Below are positions 1 through 8,225 of a stretch of DNA of 64,000 nucleotides, one piece after another. The translations under genes were made by a program, and so were the position numbers. Under the pieces are notes generated by a model that saw only the letters and a list, made by a program, of their open reading frames with translations, was not told the DNA's origin and searched no databases. The DNA lies in contig NZ_BFAB01000012.1 in the NCBI RefSeq assembly GCF_003402475.1, forward strand, positions 93,504-157,503, read 5' to 3'. How positions within the stretch are numbered: position 1 is the first letter of the stretch; the number at the start of each line of letters is the position of its first letter. The stretch is from Mycobacterium sp. MFM001. Its GTDB lineage: Bacteria > Actinomycetota > Actinomycetes > Mycobacteriales > Mycobacteriaceae.

Positions 1-54
1 GAAGGCGCCTGGCGACAGAGACTGCTGCGAGCTGACACGGCTACGCTGAAACCC

Positions 55-67
55 TGCCGCAGCGGCA
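55..67. promoter_or_regulatory. candidate MerR operator (13-bp palindrome)
   Basis: A perfect palindrome, TGCCGCAGCGGCA, lies 27 bp upstream of the MerR-type gene, in the position of an autoregulatory operator. MerR-family operators are short GC-rich dyads between the -35 and -10 elements. No convincing -10 or -35 pair was seen here, and the controlled partner gene may lie left of the window, so the assignment is an inference from position and symmetry only. Confidence 0.3.
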
Positions 68-93
68 AGCTGCCGCGGGGCGAGGAGATCATC

Positions 94-504
94 GTGGCTC
101 ACACGGTCGGCACTGCCGCCAAGGCCGTCGGCGTCTCCGCGAAGGCCATCCGAATCTGGGAAGCCAGCGGACTGCTCCCCGCTGCCGGGCGGACCGAGGC
201 CGGCTATCGCCAATTCAGCGACGACGACATCGAGATACTGCGCTTCATCAGCCGCGCCAAGACGCTGGGGCTCACGCTCTCGGAGATCAAAAGCATCCTC
301 GACCTGCACCGCCAGGGCACCGCACCGTGCGAACAGGTCACCACGCTGCTCGACGCCCACATCCGCGACATCGACCGCGCCATTGCCGAACTGAGCGCGT
401 TGCGCAGCACTCTGTCTGCCGCGCTGCAGGGTGCACGCGACGACGAACATCGCGGTCGATCGGCCACTGTGTGCCGCATCATCGAAGGCTCCACAGAGAT
501 CTAA
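94..504 (+). CDS. MerR-family metal-type transcriptional regulator
   Basis: A 136-residue MerR protein. Residues 1-40 form the winged helix-turn-helix with the usual conserved Arg and Tyr (GYRQF at 37-41), followed by the coiled-coil dimerisation helix. Cys79, in the RQGTAPC context at the start of that helix, and Cys127 near the C terminus resemble the metal-binding cysteines of the MerR/ZntR/PbrR branch, so a heavy-metal sensor is more likely than a drug or redox sensor. The metal cannot be told from sequence. The GTG start follows a strong GAGGAG ribosome site at about 82-87. No metal transporter follows it, so its target may be to the left of the window. The downstream HNH gene has its own promoter. 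Confidence 0.85.
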   Translation: MAHTVGTAAKAVGVSAKAIRIWEASGLLPAAGRTEAGYRQFSDDDIEILRFISRAKTLGLTLSEIKSILDLHRQGTAPCEQVTTLLDAHIRDIDRAIAELSALRSTLSAALQGARDDEHRGRSATVCRIIEGSTEI

Positions 505-537
505 CCCGAGGGCTCTTGTCGGCCGCCTGTGGCATAA

Positions 538-553
538 TCGAATGTATGTTCGA
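538..553 (+). promoter_or_regulatory. SOS (LexA) box overlapping the start codon of the HNH gene
   Basis: TCGAATGTATGTTCGA differs at one position from the mycobacterial SOS box TCGAAC-N4-GTTCGA. A -10-like CATAAT sits at 533-538, exactly 7 nt before the ATG at 546, which predicts a leaderless transcript beginning at the start codon. The LexA site would therefore cover both the transcription and translation start. LexA control of several 13E12-family genes in M. tuberculosis is established knowledge. The second HNH gene at the right end has the same arrangement. Confidence 0.8.
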
Positions 554-2150
554 ACCGCTTCCCGATCCAGCCGCGATGCGCGATCTGGGTCCGGCTGCGC
601 TGGTGGAGGCCGTGACGTCGTCGCACAGGTCGGAGTCGATGCTGGTGGCCCGGCGGCTGGCGGCGGTGGCCGCGTTGTTGCGGCATCGTGTCGAGACGAG
701 CGAAGCGGCCCAAGTCGAGCGCGGCTATGCGGCGATCGACGGCTTCGAGCAGACCGCCGCCGAGGTGGCCGCGGCAATGAATTTGTCGCCGATGGCGGCG
801 AGCTATCTGGTGTCGCACGCCGAAGCGCTGGATGTTCGGTTGCCCAGGGTGGCGGCGCTGCTCGCCGAGGGGCGAACCGATTGGCGCACTGTGCGATTGA
901 TCATCAGCCGCACTGACCTGGTCACCGACGACGCGGTGATCGCGCAGTTGGACGAGTCGCTGGCCGCGCGGATCGGCAAATGGCACGGGTGGTCCAGGCA
1001 GCGAATCATCAATGCCGTCGATGCCGCAGTGCGCATCGCCGATCCCGACGCGGTGCGTGAGCGCCGCACCAAGGCTGAAGATGACCGCTACATCGGGATT
1101 ACCGCCGGCGACAACGGGATGGCCGAGATTTATGGCAGCGTGGCCGCGACGGCGGCGACGGCGTTCGATCGGCGGCTGTCGCAGTTGGCCACGCAGGTGT
1201 GCCCGGCTGATCCACGGACGCTGGACCAGCGTCGCGCCGACGCCCTGGCGGCGCTGACCGAGGGTCGCCAATTGGGTTGCGCCTGCGGACAATCGGAATG
1301 CCCCAGCAGAGTCGATCCTGATCGCGTCCCGGGTGGGGCGCAGGTCGTCATCAACGTGGTGGCCAGCGAGCAGACCGTCAACGGCCAAAGTCACCGGCCG
1401 GGTTATCTGGACGGCTACGGGGTCATCGACGCCGAGCAGGTGCGGGCGCTCGCTGAGGCTGCGTGGCTGCGGTTGGCGGATCCTGCGACCAGTGCTGCGG
1501 CGGCGTTACGGTATCAGCCGTCGGCCGCGCTCGAGCGTGCTATCCGCTGCCGGGATTTGACGTGTCGCTTCCCTGGCTGTCATCGACGGGCGACACATTG
1601 CGACGTCGACCACACCATTCCCTTCAACCACAGCAACCCCGCCGCAGGCGGACTGACAGTAGCCAGTAACCTGAAATGCCTTTGCCGCCAACATCATCGG
1701 TTGAAAACGTTCGGCGGCTGGCAGGACAAGCAACTCGCGGACGGCACCATCGTCTGGACGTCGCCCACCGGACAGACCTACCGCACAAGTCCCGCCGGAG
1801 CTGACCTGTTCCCGCAAGCGCGCGCTCCTGCATGTGCGGCTCCGGCACCCACCAGGCGGACCATGGCCAAGCGACGAAGAGCACGAATTGCGCAGGTGCG
1901 CAAGCGCAACCGCGAGCAGCGACCCGTCAACGAGGCGCGGCGTCGTCTGGAGGAAGCGCGCAAAAGGGAAATCGCCTCGCGAAAGTTCCGGAATCACATG
2001 CGCGACATGCTGTTCCTGTTCAAGGGCACACCCAGCACCAGCCCGTTCTGCACCTGGGTCAACGACCCGCGCGAACCCGAAGAACTACCACCGGATTGGA
2101 AACCCGACCAACCCGAGCCGCAACCCCTGCCCGACGACCCGCCGTTCTGA
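546..2150 (+). CDS. DUF222/HNH endonuclease domain protein (13E12 repeat family)
   Basis: A 534-residue protein with a long helical DUF222 region (about residues 30-320) followed by an HNH nuclease module near residues 330-390: a CRFPGC zinc knuckle, the DVDHTIP core and a CRQHHRLK second half. This is the layout of the REP13E12 family, multicopy genes common in mycobacteria that are often induced by DNA damage. The start at 546 is chosen because the reading frame opens earlier only inside the MerR gene, and because the ATG sits 7 nt after a -10 hexamer and inside an SOS box. The basic, low-complexity C-terminal tail is typical of the family. Its role is not known; a nuclease linked to mobile DNA or recombination is the usual guess. 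Confidence 0.9.
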   Translation: MFEPLPDPAAMRDLGPAALVEAVTSSHRSESMLVARRLAAVAALLRHRVETSEAAQVERGYAAIDGFEQTAAEVAAAMNLSPMAASYLVSHAEALDVRLPRVAALLAEGRTDWRTVRLIISRTDLVTDDAVIAQLDESLAARIGKWHGWSRQRIINAVDAAVRIADPDAVRERRTKAEDDRYIGITAGDNGMAEIYGSVAATAATAFDRRLSQLATQVCPADPRTLDQRRADALAALTEGRQLGCACGQSECPSRVDPDRVPGGAQVVINVVASEQTVNGQSHRPGYLDGYGVIDAEQVRALAEAAWLRLADPATSAAAALRYQPSAALERAIRCRDLTCRFPGCHRRATHCDVDHTIPFNHSNPAAGGLTVASNLKCLCRQHHRLKTFGGWQDKQLADGTIVWTSPTGQTYRTSPAGADLFPQARAPACAAPAPTRRTMAKRRRARIAQVRKRNREQRPVNEARRRLEEARKREIASRKFRNHMRDMLFLFKGTPSTSPFCTWVNDPREPEELPPDWKPDQPEPQPLPDDPPF

Positions 2151-2300
2151 GCCACGGCTACAGAAGTACGCCGGGCCGTCGGGCATCGCGACTCCGCGCG
2201 GATTTCCGGAGCCGGGCCCGAACCCGAGTGCCTCAAGGGCTCGATCGCGATAGCGAGGGCTCGCGCCGCGGGGACCGTCATGATTTGGCAATCCCTCGCA

Positions 2301-2306
2301 TAGGGT
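2301..2306 (+). promoter_or_regulatory. leaderless -10 element for lpqG
   Basis: TAGGGT lies 7 nt before the ATG at 2314. This spacing places the transcription start on the start codon and argues for 2314 rather than the upstream GTG at 2305. Confidence 0.45.
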
Positions 2307-2313
2307 GCCACTC

Positions 2314-3012
2314 ATGCCATTGCGTCTGATCGCCATGTTGGGTCTCGTCGTCGCCGCGTTGTCCGCCTGCGACGGCAACCCCGGCCCGCTCAAAGACAAT
2401 GCGCGGCAGGTGACCGTCGTCGGCAACGGACAGGTCCAAGGCGTCCCCGACACGCTGACCGCCGACGTCGCGATCGAATTCGTCGCGCCCGACGTCACCT
2501 CGGCGATGGACCAGACCAACCAACGTCAGCAGGCCGTCATCAATGCGCTCACCGGCGCGGGCATCGACAGCAAGGACATCAGCACCACCGACGTCACCCT
2601 GCAGCCGCAGTACACCGGCGGCGGAAACACGATCAGCGGCTACCGCGCCGCCAACTCGATCCGGGTCAAGATCCGCAAGACGGACACGGCCTCGCACGTG
2701 CTGGCCGTCATCGTCGACACCGGCGGCGACGCCACCCGGATCAACTCGGTCAGCTATTCCATCGAGGACGACTCGAAGCTGGTGAAGGACGCACGCGCCC
2801 GGGCCTTCAACGACGCCAAGGACCGTGCCACGCAGTACGCGCAGCTATCCGGGCTGAGCCTGGGCAGGGTGATCTCGATTTCCGAGGCCTCCGGCAGCAC
2901 TCCACCCACGCCGACGCCACTGCGCGGGGCACCGATGGCCACCGAGGCCCCGCTGCAGCCCGGGCAGCAGACCGTCAGCTTCTCGGTGACCGTCGCGTGG
3001 GAACTCCACTAG
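2314..3012 (+). CDS. lpqG: LpqG-like SIMPL-domain lipoprotein
   Basis: A 232-residue exported lipoprotein. Its hydrophobic signal ends in a lipobox (AALSAC, Cys19 from the ATG at 2314), so it should be lipid-anchored on the outer face of the membrane. The rest is a SIMPL/DUF541 domain with the typical opening VTVVGNGQVQGVPD and a C-terminal FSVTVAWEL strand. The position immediately before convergent hpt matches M. tuberculosis Rv3623 (LpqG). The family's molecular function is poorly defined; related periplasmic proteins are linked to envelope and oxidative stress. The stop codon overlaps the hpt stop by a few bases, so the two transcripts converge. Confidence 0.85.
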   Translation: MPLRLIAMLGLVVAALSACDGNPGPLKDNARQVTVVGNGQVQGVPDTLTADVAIEFVAPDVTSAMDQTNQRQQAVINALTGAGIDSKDISTTDVTLQPQYTGGGNTISGYRAANSIRVKIRKTDTASHVLAVIVDTGGDATRINSVSYSIEDDSKLVKDARARAFNDAKDRATQYAQLSGLSLGRVISISEASGSTPPTPTPLRGAPMATEAPLQPGQQTVSFSVTVAWELH

Positions 3013-3596
3013 CTCTGATAGACCCGCGGGTCCAGCGTCCCGATGTAGGGCAGGTCGCGATAGCGCTCGTCGTAGTCCAGGCCGTAGCCGACCACGAATT
3101 CGTTGGGGATGTCGAAACCCACGTAGGCGATGTCGACGTTGGCGCGCACCGCATCCGGCTTGCGCAACAGCGTGCACACCCGCAGCGACCGCGGGCGTCG
3201 GGTGGCCAGGTTGCGCAACAGCCACGACAACGTCAGCCCGGAGTCGACGACGTCCTCGACGATCAGCACGTCGCGGTCGTTGATGTCGCGGTCGAGGTCT
3301 TTGAGGATGCGCACCACGCCCGACGACGACGTCGACGACCCGTAAGACGCGACGGCCATGAACTCGAACTGGGTGGGCAGCGGAATCGCGCGGGCCAGGT
3401 CGGTGCAGAACAGCACCGCGCCCTTGAGCACGGTGATCAATAGCAGGTCGCGCGCATCGCCGGTGGTCAGGTCGCGATAGTCCTCGCCGATCTGCGCACC
3501 GAGTTCCGCGATGCGGGTCTGGATCTGCTCCTGGGTGAGCAGCACCGATTTGATGTCCCCCGGGTACAGCTCGCCCGAATCAGCTGTCACGTCCAC
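3009..3596 (-). CDS. hpt: hypoxanthine phosphoribosyltransferase
   Basis: A 195-residue purine salvage enzyme that joins hypoxanthine or guanine to PRPP, giving IMP or GMP. The PRPP-binding loop VLIVEDVVDSGLT is intact, as are the SSYGSSTSSSGVV flexible loop and the C-terminal FVVGYGLDYDERYRDL region that closes over the purine. The open frame runs far upstream, but similarity begins at ELYPGDIKSVLL. GTG at 3596 or 3590 gives about the 202 residues usual in mycobacteria, and 3596 was chosen. It lies just after tilS on the same strand, the same pairing as Rv3624c-Rv3625c. Confidence 0.93.
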   Translation of the reverse strand: MDVTADSGELYPGDIKSVLLTQEQIQTRIAELGAQIGEDYRDLTTGDARDLLLITVLKGAVLFCTDLARAIPLPTQFEFMAVASYGSSTSSSGVVRILKDLDRDINDRDVLIVEDVVDSGLTLSWLLRNLATRRPRSLRVCTLLRKPDAVRANVDIAYVGFDIPNEFVVGYGLDYDERYRDLPYIGTLDPRVYQS

Positions 3597-3622
3597 AGCG
3601 TGCCATGCCGGCGGGCAGAGCT

Positions 3623-4585
3623 CTAGATCGGCTCGGCTTGCAGGGTCAAAACACCGCCGTGCCGGCCGGCCACCAATCGCTGGCCGTGCAGCTTCGACCC
3701 CACCGCCACCCCGCCCTGGCCACGCCACGTGGTGACCAGTGTGTTGATCCCGCGGATCTGCTTGTCGGTCAGGTTGATCGCACCGCCGGCCAGCAGCCAG
3801 CTGCGGATGACGCCGCGGCGCACCGGGTCCGGCAGCGCCCGCAACGCCCGCGCGTCGAGCCCCTCGTCGGTAACCGAGGTGGTCAGCGCCTGCGCGATCA
3901 ATGTGTCGATCAGCCCGGTGTCCTCGCGTAACGCCGTCGCGGTGCGGGCCAACGCCTCGGCGACACCGCCACCGAGCACGTCCTCCAGCAGCGGCAGCAC
4001 CTCGTGGCGCAGCCGGTTCCGGGTGAACCGGCGGTCGGCGTTGTGCGGGTCCTGCCATGCGGTCAGCCCCAGCTCCTCGCACGCGGTGTGCGTCACGGCA
4101 CGCCGCACCCCCAGCAGCGGCCGGCACCACGGCGGATCGTACGGGCGCATCCCGGCGATGGAGCGTGCTCCCGAACCGCGGCCCAGCCCGAGCAGCACCG
4201 TCTCGGCCTGGTCGTCGAGGGTGTGGCCCAGCAGCACCGGACGGTCGCCACGGGCCGCCTGCAAAGCGACGTAGCGCGCCGTCCGCGCCGCCGCCTCCGG
4301 ACCGCCGTTGCCGCTCACTGCCACCGAAAGCACTTGGGCGTCAACGCATCCCAAGCCGAGGGCTTGAGTGCGGGCGGTGACGGCGACTTCTGCAGAGCTG
4401 CTCTGCAGGCCGTGGTCGACGATCAGCGCGGTGGTCGGCTGCATGGCGGCGGCGACGGCGGTCAGCGCCAACGAATCCGCGCCGCCGGAAAGCGCGACAC
4501 ACCACTGCTCGGCGGTCGGGAGGTATTCCTTGGCGAACGCTGCGACAGCCGCGTACAGCTGTCCTACAGAACCCTGTCGATCCAT
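3623..4585 (-). CDS. tilS: tRNA(Ile)-lysidine synthase
   Basis: A 320-residue cytoplasmic enzyme that attaches lysine to C34 of tRNA-Ile(CAU), allowing it to read AUA. The ATP-pyrophosphatase signature SGGADS is at residues 33-38, and the HTLDDQAETVL and GMRPYD motifs of the N-type PP-loop family follow. The ATG at 4585 gives a length close to Rv3625c (MesJ). Its first 22 bp overlap the end of the upstream zincin-like gene, so translation is probably coupled. The order dacB - zincin - tilS - hpt on one strand suggests a single operon. Confidence 0.93.
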   Translation of the reverse strand: MDRQGSVGQLYAAVAAFAKEYLPTAEQWCVALSGGADSLALTAVAAAMQPTTALIVDHGLQSSSAEVAVTARTQALGLGCVDAQVLSVAVSGNGGPEAAARTARYVALQAARGDRPVLLGHTLDDQAETVLLGLGRGSGARSIAGMRPYDPPWCRPLLGVRRAVTHTACEELGLTAWQDPHNADRRFTRNRLRHEVLPLLEDVLGGGVAEALARTATALREDTGLIDTLIAQALTTSVTDEGLDARALRALPDPVRRGVIRSWLLAGGAINLTDKQIRGINTLVTTWRGQGGVAVGSKLHGQRLVAGRHGGVLTLQAEPI

Positions 4586-5616
4586 CGTTGCGGGTCTTCG
4601 ATCTCTGCCGGCAGCGGCAGCGTCTCGGGCGACGACCAGACGGCGTTGAACCGCTCCATCCCGACCCGGCCCACCACGTGGTCGACGAACGCCTTGCCGC
4701 GGGTGTACTGGCTGAGCTTGGCATCGATACCCAGTAAGGCGCGCAGAAGTCGTTGCAGCGGAGGCTGTTTGCGGTGACGGCGGTCGTCGAACCGGCGACG
4801 GATGGTCGCCACCGTGGGCACGACGACGGGACCGACGGCGTCCATCACGTGGTCGGCGTGGCCCTCCAGCAAGGTGCCGAGTACCAGCAGCCGATCCAGG
4901 GCCTGGCGCTGCGGCTCCGACTGCACGGCGCGCACCAGGCCCAGCACGCCCGACGAGTGAGCATCGGAGGGACCGCCGCGGCCGCGGACGAAGTCGGCCA
5001 GCCGGCCAATCACCTGGGCGACGTCCTCGCCGCTTTCCTGGGTCAGCACGCCCAACGCCTCCGACATGTAGCCGGACAGCCACGGGTTGGCGGTGAATTG
5101 CACGCGGTGGGTGACCTCGTGCAGACACACCCACAACCTGAAATCGGCTGGCTCGACGCGCAATTGGCGCTCAACCGCAAGCACGTTGGGGTACACCAGC
5201 AGCAGGCAGCCGGAGTCGCCGGCGGCGAACGGGTCGTACTGGCCGAGGATGCCGGACGCGACGAACGCCAGGACGGCGCCGGTCTGCGCGCCGGTGACCC
5301 GCCCGGTGATGAAGCCGCGCGGCTTGTCGGTGCCGCCCGTCATCACCCGCATCGACTCGGCCGCCGCCCGGATCCACGCCGGCCGGTCGACGATGCGCGC
5401 GTCGGGCACCACATCGCTGGTGTCCAGACCGGTCACGTCGCGCACCGGCGGCTCGGCCGCCTTGGCGGCGCTAGCCAAGTCGTCGATCACCTGGCGACGG
5501 GTGTAGTCGGTGGACGGCGGGCCGGGACGGGCCAGCCATTCGCCGACGGTGGCCGCGAACTGCCAGTCGACAGCGCGCCCAACGGTCAGCTCAGGTGGTG
5601 CAGTTACTTCAGGCAT
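4564..5616 (-). CDS. zincin-like metallopeptidase-fold protein (DUF2342)
   Basis: A 350-residue homologue of Rv3626c, from the actinobacterial DUF2342 family that databases often label F420-biosynthesis-associated. The zinc-peptidase signature HEVTH falls near residues 166-170 with the wider context CLHEVTHRVQF; a glutamate-containing helix (LLEGHADHVMDAVG) about 90 residues later could supply the third ligand. There is no signal peptide, so it should be cytoplasmic. Substrate and activity are unknown. The start is uncertain between ATG 5616 and ATG 5628; both overlap the dacB stop, so the gene is translated from the dacB transcript. Confidence 0.85.
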   Translation of the reverse strand: MPEVTAPPELTVGRAVDWQFAATVGEWLARPGPPSTDYTRRQVIDDLASAAKAAEPPVRDVTGLDTSDVVPDARIVDRPAWIRAAAESMRVMTGGTDKPRGFITGRVTGAQTGAVLAFVASGILGQYDPFAAGDSGCLLLVYPNVLAVERQLRVEPADFRLWVCLHEVTHRVQFTANPWLSGYMSEALGVLTQESGEDVAQVIGRLADFVRGRGGPSDAHSSGVLGLVRAVQSEPQRQALDRLLVLGTLLEGHADHVMDAVGPVVVPTVATIRRRFDDRRHRKQPPLQRLLRALLGIDAKLSQYTRGKAFVDHVVGRVGMERFNAVWSSPETLPLPAEIEDPQRWIDRVL

Positions 5617-6989
5617 CCACACGACCATAGGGCGGCGGCGACGTTGTCGATCGCAATACGGCCAGTTGGGCCCGCGTCGTTGGAGATCAGCGCAAAAGTC
5701 AGCACCCGACCGTCGACGTCGGTGACCACTCCGGCCAACGAGTTGATGGCGGTCAGCGAGCCGGTTTTGGCCCGCAACCAGCCGATCGGACCGTTGTTGG
5801 TGGCCGGATTCAAGAACCGGTCGCCCAGTGTCCCGCTGCCGCCGGCGATCGGCAACAGGTCCAGCAGCGGGCGCAGCGCTGGCTGATCCGGCCCCGCTGC
5901 GGCCTGCACGACGTCGTTCAGCGCCTTGGCGGTCAGCCGATCGTCGACCGACAGCCCGCTCGAATCCTGAAGTGCCGCACCGGTGATGTCGACATGCGCG
6001 GTGCTCAGCCGGTTGGTCACCGCGTCGACGGCGCCGGCGAAGCTGCGCGGCCGGTGCATGGCCTCGGCGACCTCCCGGGCGATGCATTCGGCCATCACGT
6101 TGTCGGAGGCGTTCATCATCTCGAGCAACCGCTGGATCAGCGGCGCCGACTGCACCGCGGCCAACTGCCGCGCGGACGACGGCGCGGGTTGGGCCGCGAT
6201 CGACACCTTCGCCGGGTCGACGCCGATCGCCTGGGCCAGCGCGCGACCGGCGTCAAGCGCCGGGGTGTGCGAACGGGTGGACTCGTCCGTTGCCGGCTGG
6301 ACGCGCCCGCCGTCGAGCATCACCGACTCGATCGGGGCGACGTCGCCGCCGTCGATGTCGCCCGGATCCCAACCCGGCGCCACTTTGGGTCCGGTGAATG
6401 CCGAGATGTCGACCTGCACGGCGGTCGGTGTCACGCCGCTGCCGCGGACCTGGTCGGCCAGATCGCTGAGCCGGGCCGCATTGTGATACCAGGTCTCGCC
6501 ACCGCGTGGGGCCCCCGACAGCGTGGGATCGCCGCCGCCCACCAGGATCACCACGCCCGGCTGGTCGGCTGCGACGACCTTGGTGGTCACCCGGGCCTCG
6601 CGGTCCAGCGCCAGCAGCGCGGCGGCGGCGGTCAGGGTCTTGTTGGTCGAAGCCGGCAGCATCGGGACGTTGTCCTGCTGCTGCCAGAGCTCTTTGCCGG
6701 TCATCGCGTCGGTGACCCGGCCGCCGAACTGACCCAGATTCGGGTCAGCCACGACAGCGGCCAGCGCCGCCGCCAGCCCGCTCGGCGTCGGCATCGGCGC
6801 GGAGTCGGCCACCGGCACGACGCCGGGCTTCGCGGTCACCGCGGGCGGCGGCGGCGCGATGTGGGCATTGCCGGCGCCGCGAACGTTCGCGGTGAAAAAC
6901 GCAGCCGCCGCCACCAAAACGGCAACAACCGCCAGCACGGCCGCCCCCACGATCAGGTGGGTTGACCGCCGCCACTGAGAGGGACGCAT
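5604..6989 (-). CDS. dacB: D-alanyl-D-alanine carboxypeptidase DacB (PBP4 type)
   Basis: A 461-residue class C penicillin-binding protein, the same length as Rv3627c. One N-terminal transmembrane segment or uncleaved signal (THLIVGAAVLAVVAVLVAAA) anchors it outside the membrane. The penicillin-binding motifs are complete: SxxK as STNK near residue 114, SxN as SDN near 294, and KTG near 407. The large insertion between motifs one and two is typical of S13-family DD-carboxypeptidases, which trim the terminal D-Ala of peptidoglycan stem peptides. It is the first gene of the dacB-to-hpt group and diverges from ppa. Confidence 0.93.
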   Translation of the reverse strand: MRPSQWRRSTHLIVGAAVLAVVAVLVAAAAFFTANVRGAGNAHIAPPPPAVTAKPGVVPVADSAPMPTPSGLAAALAAVVADPNLGQFGGRVTDAMTGKELWQQQDNVPMLPASTNKTLTAAAALLALDREARVTTKVVAADQPGVVILVGGGDPTLSGAPRGGETWYHNAARLSDLADQVRGSGVTPTAVQVDISAFTGPKVAPGWDPGDIDGGDVAPIESVMLDGGRVQPATDESTRSHTPALDAGRALAQAIGVDPAKVSIAAQPAPSSARQLAAVQSAPLIQRLLEMMNASDNVMAECIAREVAEAMHRPRSFAGAVDAVTNRLSTAHVDITGAALQDSSGLSVDDRLTAKALNDVVQAAAGPDQPALRPLLDLLPIAGGSGTLGDRFLNPATNNGPIGWLRAKTGSLTAINSLAGVVTDVDGRVLTFALISNDAGPTGRIAIDNVAAALWSCGCLK

Positions 6990-7094
6990 GACACTCCTGA
7001 CTGTCTGGTCCCATTCTGCCGAACCACGTGGCTCTACTAGGGTTGACCTCCGACGCCAGCGGATGAGCAGTGACTTTACGAAGGAGCCGAGACG

Positions 7095-7586
7095 GTGCAA
7101 TTCGACGTGACCATCGAAATCCCGAAGGGCCAGCGGAACAAATACGAGGTCGACCACGAGACGGGTCGGGTTCGTCTGGACCGCTACCTCTACACGTCGA
7201 TGGCCTACCCCACCGACTACGGCTTCATCGACGACACCCTGGGCGAAGACGGCGACCCGCTCGACGCCATGGTGCTGCTGCCCGAGCCGTTGTTCCCCGG
7301 TGTGCAGGTGGAGGCGCGGCCGGTCGGAATGTTCCAGATGACCGACGAAGCCGGCGGCGACGACAAGGTGCTATGTGTGCCGGCCGGCGACCACCGCTGG
7401 GATCACATCAAGGACATCGAGGACGTTCCGGCCTTCGAGCTGGACGTCATCAAGCACTTCTTCTCGCAGTACAAGGCCCTGGAGCCGGGCAAGTTCGTCA
7501 AGACGGCCAACTGGGTCGGCCGTGCGGAGGCCGAGGCCGAGGTGCAGCGCTCAATCGAGCGCTTCAAAGCCGCTGGCGGGCACTGA
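7095..7586 (+). CDS. ppa: inorganic pyrophosphatase
   Basis: A 163-residue family I soluble pyrophosphatase that hydrolyses PPi to drive biosynthesis. The catalytic metal-binding aspartates are present in EDGDPLDAMV (Asp52, Asp54, Asp57), as are the YPTDYGFI signature and the C-terminal KTANWVGR helix. The length matches Rv3628. The GTG start has a clear AAGGAG ribosome site at 7081-7086. Its stop lies only 3 bp from the stop of the convergent esxH-like gene; in M. tuberculosis the next gene is Rv3629c, so this is the left junction of an accessory insertion. Confidence 0.96.
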   Translation: MQFDVTIEIPKGQRNKYEVDHETGRVRLDRYLYTSMAYPTDYGFIDDTLGEDGDPLDAMVLLPEPLFPGVQVEARPVGMFQMTDEAGGDDKVLCVPAGDHRWDHIKDIEDVPAFELDVIKHFFSQYKALEPGKFVKTANWVGRAEAEAEVQRSIERFKAAGGH

Positions 7587-7589
7587 GAT

Positions 7590-7880
7590 TCAGCCGCCCC
7601 ATTTGGCGGCTTCGGCTTGGTCGCGGGCCAGCATCGACACCGTGTTGGTCTCGTGCGTGCCGGCCATCGCGTGATACGCGCGCACCAGATCGGCCATCGC
7701 CTGATTCCACTGCGCCTGCCACGCCTGATACGTCATCCCGGTATCGCCCTGCCACGCCGCCGACAACGCCGCCTGCTCGCTGGCGATATCGGCCCCCAAC
7801 CCCTGCATCGTGGCCGCATAAGAAGCCATGTCCCCGGCATGGGCCAGCATCGCCGGGTAGTTGTACATAATCTGCGACAT
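7590..7880 (-). CDS. EsxH-like WXG100 protein (ESX-3 type)
   Basis: A 96-residue protein very similar to EsxH/TB10.4, a substrate of the ESX-3 type VII system involved in iron and zinc homeostasis. The WQG turn is at residues 43-45. The zinc ligands known from EsxH (His14, His70, His76, Glu77) are all conserved, so a zinc-binding heterodimer with the adjacent EsxG-like protein is expected. It is the last gene of a PE-PPE-esxG-esxH cassette, 15 bp after esxG. This chromosomal position is not that of the main ESX-3 locus, so it is most likely a paralogue comparable to EsxR. Confidence 0.95.
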   Translation of the reverse strand: MSQIMYNYPAMLAHAGDMASYAATMQGLGADIASEQAALSAAWQGDTGMTYQAWQAQWNQAMADLVRAYHAMAGTHETNTVSMLARDQAEAAKWGG

Positions 7881-7895
7881 CTGCGTTAACCCCTC

Positions 7896-8189
7896 TCAGA
7901 ACCCGGTGTACGTGCTGGCTGCCGCGGCATCAGAGGCCACATAGGTGCCCGCCGCATCACCCAAATTGGCCTGCGCAATATCCAGCAGCGCGTTCACCTT
8001 CGCCGCCACCTCCACAAACCGGGCATGGGCAGCCTGAAACGCCGCCGCAGACTCCCCGACATGAAACGCCTGCGCCGAGACCGCTTCCTGCTCGGCCTGA
8101 CCGATCGTCGAACGCATCAACCCCGCCTTAGCCGCAAACGCCGACTGCGACGCCACCAACTGCGGAATATGGGCATCCAACATACTCAT
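7896..8189 (-). CDS. EsxG-like WXG100 partner protein (ESX-3 type)
   Basis: A 97-residue homologue of EsxG/EsxS, the obligate partner of EsxH. The opening MSMLDAHIPQLVASQSAF and the C-terminal AAGTYVASDAAAASTYTGF closely follow EsxG. The central tryptophan of the WXG motif is absent (GESAAAF), as in EsxG itself. A good ribosome site (AAAGGA) precedes the ATG. The pair should form a helical heterodimer exported by an ESX-3 machine encoded elsewhere, since no ecc genes are in this window. Confidence 0.95.
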   Translation of the reverse strand: MSMLDAHIPQLVASQSAFAAKAGLMRSTIGQAEQEAVSAQAFHVGESAAAFQAAHARFVEVAAKVNALLDIAQANLGDAAGTYVASDAAAASTYTGF

Positions 8190-8225
8190 GACAACTGTCC
8201 TTTCTCTTGAGCGACTACTGACCGT

